NCBI GenBank assembly: GCA_024280195.1
Contig: JAJRQP010000287.1
Location: 1 to 8,921, forward strand
Source: Bacteroidota bacterium
Lineage (GTDB): Bacteria > Bacteroidota > Bacteroidia > Flavobacteriales_D > Crocinitomicaceae
DNA length: 8,921 nucleotides
Reading direction: 5' to 3'
Shown here: positions 6,595-8,921 of the stretch, piece after piece
How positions within the stretch are numbered: the stretch's first letter is position 1
Layout: each line of letters begins with the position of its first letter
Translations under genes and position numbers: made by a program
Notes under the pieces: model-generated
Databases searched by the model: none
Told to the model about the DNA's origin: nothing
Seen by the model: only the letters and a program-made list of their open reading frames with translations

Positions 6595-6684
6595 CTTTTT
6601 CAACAGACGTAAAGTTAATTGTATTTTTTTTGCTAGCAATTTATTCGGTGAGAATTACAAACAATCATTACTTTTAAGCCGATA

Positions 6685-7308
6685 ATGTACGTAAAAACTA
6701 AATATCATTCTTTCTTTGAGAAATTTATACCAACAGATTTTCTGGAATATGTCGTATCTATTATTCAAGAGAATGAGGTTCGATTTAAAATTGTGCGCCC
6801 TCGGAAAACAAAGTTAGGCGATTTTAGAGCAGGAAGAAAGGGAGAAAAACACATCATCACCATCAATCGTGATTTGAACCCGTATTCTTTTTTAATTACA
6901 ACCTTGCATGAGTTTGCACATTTAATAGCACATAATAAGTATGGCGGTAGAATACGTGCTCATGGCAAAGAATGGAAGCAGGAATATACGTCAATTATGT
7001 ATCCATTAATTGAAAGCAATAAATTACCCAAGGATATTGAAGATGCGTTATTAAAATCATTGGTCAATGTAAAAGCATCTTCTTGTTCGGATGTAACACT
7101 GCAACGTGTTTTAATCAAATACGACTTGGATTCGACTGAAACATTACTTCTTGAAGAGTTGGATAAAAACAGTATTTTCGCACTCAATAACAAAGTATTT
7201 AAAAAAGGGAATTTAAGAAGAACTCGTTTTTTATGTAAGGAAACGACTACAAAAAGAGACTATCTCATACACGCGTTAGCAAAAGTGAAAGAAATAAAAG
7301 GAAATTAG
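6685..7308 (+). CDS. SprT-like family zinc metalloprotein
   Basis: The 207-residue protein contains TTLHEFAHLIAH (73-84). HEFAH (75-79) is the HExxH zinc-binding and catalytic motif, and H93 in RAHGKEWK is the expected third ligand, as in SprT/Spartan-like proteases. GDFRAGRKGEKHIITINRD (45-63) matches the beta-strand region before the active helix. In the Spartan group such enzymes cleave proteins cross-linked to DNA; the bacterial substrate is unknown. Canonical SprT proteins have a C-terminal zinc ribbon with four cysteines, but here only C134 and C184 are present, with NKVFKKGNLRRTRFLCKE (169-186) in the corresponding place, so the ribbon appears degenerate. Another basic surface may replace it. 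The start ATG lies close to the divergent mlaE; a perfect 13-bp hairpin follows the stop. Similar mlaE/sprT/guanylyltransferase clustering in other flavobacteria is from memory. Confidence 0.88.
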   Translation: MYVKTKYHSFFEKFIPTDFLEYVVSIIQENEVRFKIVRPRKTKLGDFRAGRKGEKHIITINRDLNPYSFLITTLHEFAHLIAHNKYGGRIRAHGKEWKQEYTSIMYPLIESNKLPKDIEDALLKSLVNVKASSCSDVTLQRVLIKYDLDSTETLLLEELDKNSIFALNNKVFKKGNLRRTRFLCKETTTKRDYLIHALAKVKEIKGN

Positions 7309-7322
7309 CTATTAAGACCTTA

Positions 7323-7358
7323 AGAAAGACTGAAGTTAAAATTCGCTTCAGTCTTTCT
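7323..7358 (+). terminator. Hairpin terminator after the SprT-like gene
   Basis: AGAAAGACTGAAG (7323-7335) and CTTCAGTCTTTCT (7346-7358) form a perfect 13-bp stem with a 10-base AT-rich loop, starting 14 bases after the SprT stop. No continuous T tract follows immediately; the nearest T run (about 7368-7374) is 9 bases further on. The right arm is itself pyrimidine-rich. It probably separates sprT from the guanylyltransferase gene, though termination may be partial. Confidence 0.6.
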
Positions 7359-7395
7359 ATCTCAAAGTTTTTTTCTCTTAAAATCAATAAGAAAA

Positions 7396-8457
7396 ATGAA
7401 AAACAATTACAGCATCATCATGGCAGGAGGAATCGGAAGTAGGTTCTGGCCTTTATCTACACCTGAAAACCCGAAGCAGTTTTTAGATGTTTTAGGAATT
7501 GGGAAATCATTGATTCAGATGACATACGAACGATTACTTGCTGTTTCTCCGAATGAGAACATCTATGTGATGACGAATGAGAATTACAAAGAAATGGTAC
7601 TTGAGCAGTTACCTAACCTTTCTCCCGAACAAGTTCTCACAGAACCAGAAAGAAAGAATACTGCACCTTGTATAGCTTATGCTGCAGGGAAAATTTACGA
7701 TTTAAATCCAGATGCTAATTTAATTATTTCTCCAGCCGATCATTTAATTATTCAAACGGAGAATTTTGCTGGGTCTATTAATACAGCAATTGCTTCTGCA
7801 GAAAAGGGAAGAATCGCAACGATTGGTATTGCTCCTACTCGACCAGATACAGGTTATGGATACATCGAGGTTGATGCTAACTCCGAAAGTGCTCCCAATG
7901 CAACTTTTGAAGTACAACAATTTAGAGAAAAACCAGATTTAGCAACTGCAGAGCAATTTCTTTCTGCGGGTAACTTCTTTTGGAATTCAGGAATATTTAT
8001 CTGGAAAGCAAGTACTGTGATAACAGCTTTGAGAGAATTTCAACCGGATTTACACCTTTTATTCACCAATAATCTCAACCTCTATAATTCTGCCAATGAA
8101 CAAGACATGGTCAATGTTGCCTTTGCAAAATGCGAGGATATTTCTATTGATTTTGCCATCATGGAGCATGCAAAAAACATTGATGTTGTCGTAGCAAACT
8201 TCGACTGGTCTGACCTTGGAACTTGGGGAAGTTTAGATGGACACCTTCAGAAAGATGATGCAAATAACGCTTTGGTCGGAGATAAAATATCTGTTTTTAA
8301 CACTTCTAATTCTATCATCAACATTCCCAATGGAAAAACGGCATTGATTGATGGATTGGATGGATACATTGTGATTCAATCGGATGATAAGTTGATGATT
8401 CTAAAGAAAGAGAATGAACAGCGTTTGAAAGAATTTTTGAAAGAAAGCGGATTGTAA
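7396..8457 (+). CDS. manC: Mannose-1-phosphate guanylyltransferase (GDP-mannose pyrophosphorylase)
   Basis: This cytoplasmic enzyme makes GDP-mannose from GTP and mannose-1-phosphate, feeding O-antigen, capsule or other glycan synthesis. The 353 residues begin with the nucleotidyltransferase loop MAGGIGSRFWPLS (9-21) and PKQF (26-29), the pyrophosphorylase signature. Then come EPERKNTAPCIAYAA (83-97), ISPADHLI (111-118) with the metal-binding Asp, TGYGYIE (152-158), QFREKPD (175-181, the sugar-binding FxEKP motif), WNSGIFIWKA (196-205) and NFDWSDLGTWGSL (268-280). This order is typical of ManC/RfbM. The length fits the single-domain guanylyltransferase without the C-terminal phosphomannose isomerase domain (cupin) of about 480-residue bifunctional enzymes; isomerase activity must therefore come from elsewhere. 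It has no clear Shine-Dalgarno site and is followed 1 base later by a small membrane protein gene, so the two are probably co-translated. Confidence 0.93.
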   Translation: MKNNYSIIMAGGIGSRFWPLSTPENPKQFLDVLGIGKSLIQMTYERLLAVSPNENIYVMTNENYKEMVLEQLPNLSPEQVLTEPERKNTAPCIAYAAGKIYDLNPDANLIISPADHLIIQTENFAGSINTAIASAEKGRIATIGIAPTRPDTGYGYIEVDANSESAPNATFEVQQFREKPDLATAEQFLSAGNFFWNSGIFIWKASTVITALREFQPDLHLLFTNNLNLYNSANEQDMVNVAFAKCEDISIDFAIMEHAKNIDVVVANFDWSDLGTWGSLDGHLQKDDANNALVGDKISVFNTSNSIINIPNGKTALIDGLDGYIVIQSDDKLMILKKENEQRLKEFLKESGL

Positions 8458-8458
8458 G

Positions 8459-8785
8459 ATGAGATGGTATTATTGGGTTATAATCGCATTTTCAACCTTA
8501 ATTTTATTGGTTGTGCTCTTCAAAATTCTGAAGAAAAAAAACTTGCTCAAAAAATATAATAATGATACCGACATCGTTGGTTGGATACTTAATCATCAAA
8601 TTTGGCTAGGACAAACAAAAGAGCAACTAAAAGATTCTTTAGGCAAACCTGCTGCAATTAGTCAACAAATGCTTAAAACCAAATCGAAGGAAACCTGGAA
8701 ATACGCTAAAACTGGTCGAAATCGATTCAATCTAAAGGTTCATCTTGAAGACGAAGAAGTTGTTGGTTGGGATAAGAAAAGTTGA
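8459..8785 (+). CDS. Small membrane-anchored protein with possible BamE/SmpA-like domain
   Basis: The 108-residue protein has one N-terminal membrane segment (about 4-22, YYWVIIAFSTLILLVVLF) followed by a basic stretch KILKKKNLLKK, so the N-terminus likely faces out and the rest is cytoplasmic by the positive-inside rule. The remainder (about 45-106) reads IWLGQTKEQLKDSLGKP (48-64), ETWKYAKTG (78-86), then NLKVHLEDEEVVGWDKK. The order GxTxxQLxxxLGxP, WxY and a final strand ending in VxxW resembles the SmpA/OmlA/BamE-type fold, but this is a weak pattern match, and a cytoplasmic location would not fit a BamE role. The ATG follows the guanylyltransferase stop by 1 base, indicating an operon. 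A perfect palindrome starts 15 bases after the stop. Function unknown. Confidence 0.75.
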   Translation: MRWYYWVIIAFSTLILLVVLFKILKKKNLLKKYNNDTDIVGWILNHQIWLGQTKEQLKDSLGKPAAISQQMLKTKSKETWKYAKTGRNRFNLKVHLEDEEVVGWDKKS

Positions 8786-8799
8786 TAGCTAGATTATTT

Positions 8800-8843
8800 A
8801 TAAATAAGTACGGGCAGGTCGCGACCTGCCCGTACTTATTTAT
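8800..8843. repeat. Perfect 44-bp palindrome, GC-rich core (REP-like or bidirectional terminator)
   Basis: Bases 8800-8821 are the exact reverse complement of 8822-8843, giving 22-bp arms without spacer. The centre is CAGGTCGCGACCTG flanked by GGG/CCC, then GTACTTATTTA outward; the core is much more GC-rich than its surroundings. It lies 14 bases after the 108-aa gene and 8 bases before the stop of a possible minus-strand gene, a position where it would terminate both transcripts. The composition also fits a mobile palindromic element of the REP type, which are spread by Y1-transposase (RAYT) enzymes. Only one copy is in this window. Confidence 0.85.
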
Positions 8844-8851
8844 TTCACTGC

Positions 8852-8920
8852 CTACATCTTCCCTGCTCTAATTTGCGAAGCTTCCCATCCTCTATACAAA
8901 TCAAAGTAGCTTTTTGTTTC
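8852..8920 (-). CDS. Possible C-terminal end of a minus-strand gene (runs off window)
   Basis: On the minus strand the frame entering from the right edge reads 22 residues ending in DLYRGWEASQIRAGKM and a TAG at 8852-8854. The residue mix looks like normal protein, and a gene here would converge on the plus-strand block with the palindrome as shared terminator. However, a second minus-strand frame is also open (ending TGA at 8845-8847, ...ICIEDGKLRKLEQGRCRQ), and with so few codons I cannot tell which, if either, is translated. I do not recognise the family. Confidence 0.35.
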   Translation of the reverse strand, partial: ETKSYFDLYRGWEASQIRAGKM

Positions 8921-8921
8921 C

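Noticed and set aside
6669..6676. TACTTTTA as a -7 box for the SprT-like gene
   Set aside because: It is too close to the ATG at 6685 for a normal leader, and no -33 element is evident.
1..8921. Defence system, toxin-antitoxin pair, CRISPR array or prophage
   Set aside because: Every long ORF is explained by envelope, transport, RmuC, SprT or sugar-nucleotide functions, and there are no spaced direct repeats, integrase genes or phage motifs.

Overview
The window is AT-rich chromosomal DNA that looks like a member of the Bacteroidota, most likely Flavobacteriales. The signs are a DUF5686-type outer-membrane protein next to lptB, several lipoprotein and Omp85-type genes, start sites without clear Shine-Dalgarno sequences, one TAnnTTTG-type -7 box, and a SprT-like gene close to mlaE/mlaF and a mannose-1-phosphate guanylyltransferase gene. 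I see no tRNA, rRNA, CRISPR array, prophage or intact insertion sequence. Most genes concern the cell envelope.

Left part (1-1722, + strand): the C-terminal end of a DUF5686 outer-membrane protein, then lptB, the ATPase of the lipopolysaccharide export machine, then an unrecognised putative lipoprotein with CxxC pairs. A strong hairpin terminator (1740-1772) closes this block. Facing it on the minus strand is a 46-codon lipoprotein gene (1843-1983) with its own GAAA-loop terminator (1796-1822) and a plausible upstream -7 box.

Middle (2117-5062, + strand): a BamA/TamA-like Omp85 protein with POTRA-like repeats and a barrel, followed 3 bases later by a membrane-anchored RmuC protein. Convergent with these, on the minus strand, lie mlaF and mlaE (5096-6594), which overlap by four bases and encode the ATPase and permease of an MCE-type phospholipid transporter. 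No mlaD-like gene is next to them.

Right part (6685-8785, + strand): a SprT-like zinc metalloprotein diverges from mlaE and ends in a 13-bp hairpin. Then comes a GDP-mannose-forming guanylyltransferase gene followed 1 base later by a small membrane-anchored protein with a possible BamE/SmpA-like domain. A perfect 44-bp palindrome with a GC-rich core (8800-8843) follows, and beyond it the possible end of a minus-strand gene runs off the window.

The window reads mostly as ordinary envelope-biogenesis housekeeping: LPS export, outer-membrane protein assembly, phospholipid trafficking and a sugar-nucleotide supply for glycans. I found no convincing new multi-gene system. The items most worth a second look are the tiny lipoprotein gene, the palindrome, and the close Omp85-RmuC pairing.
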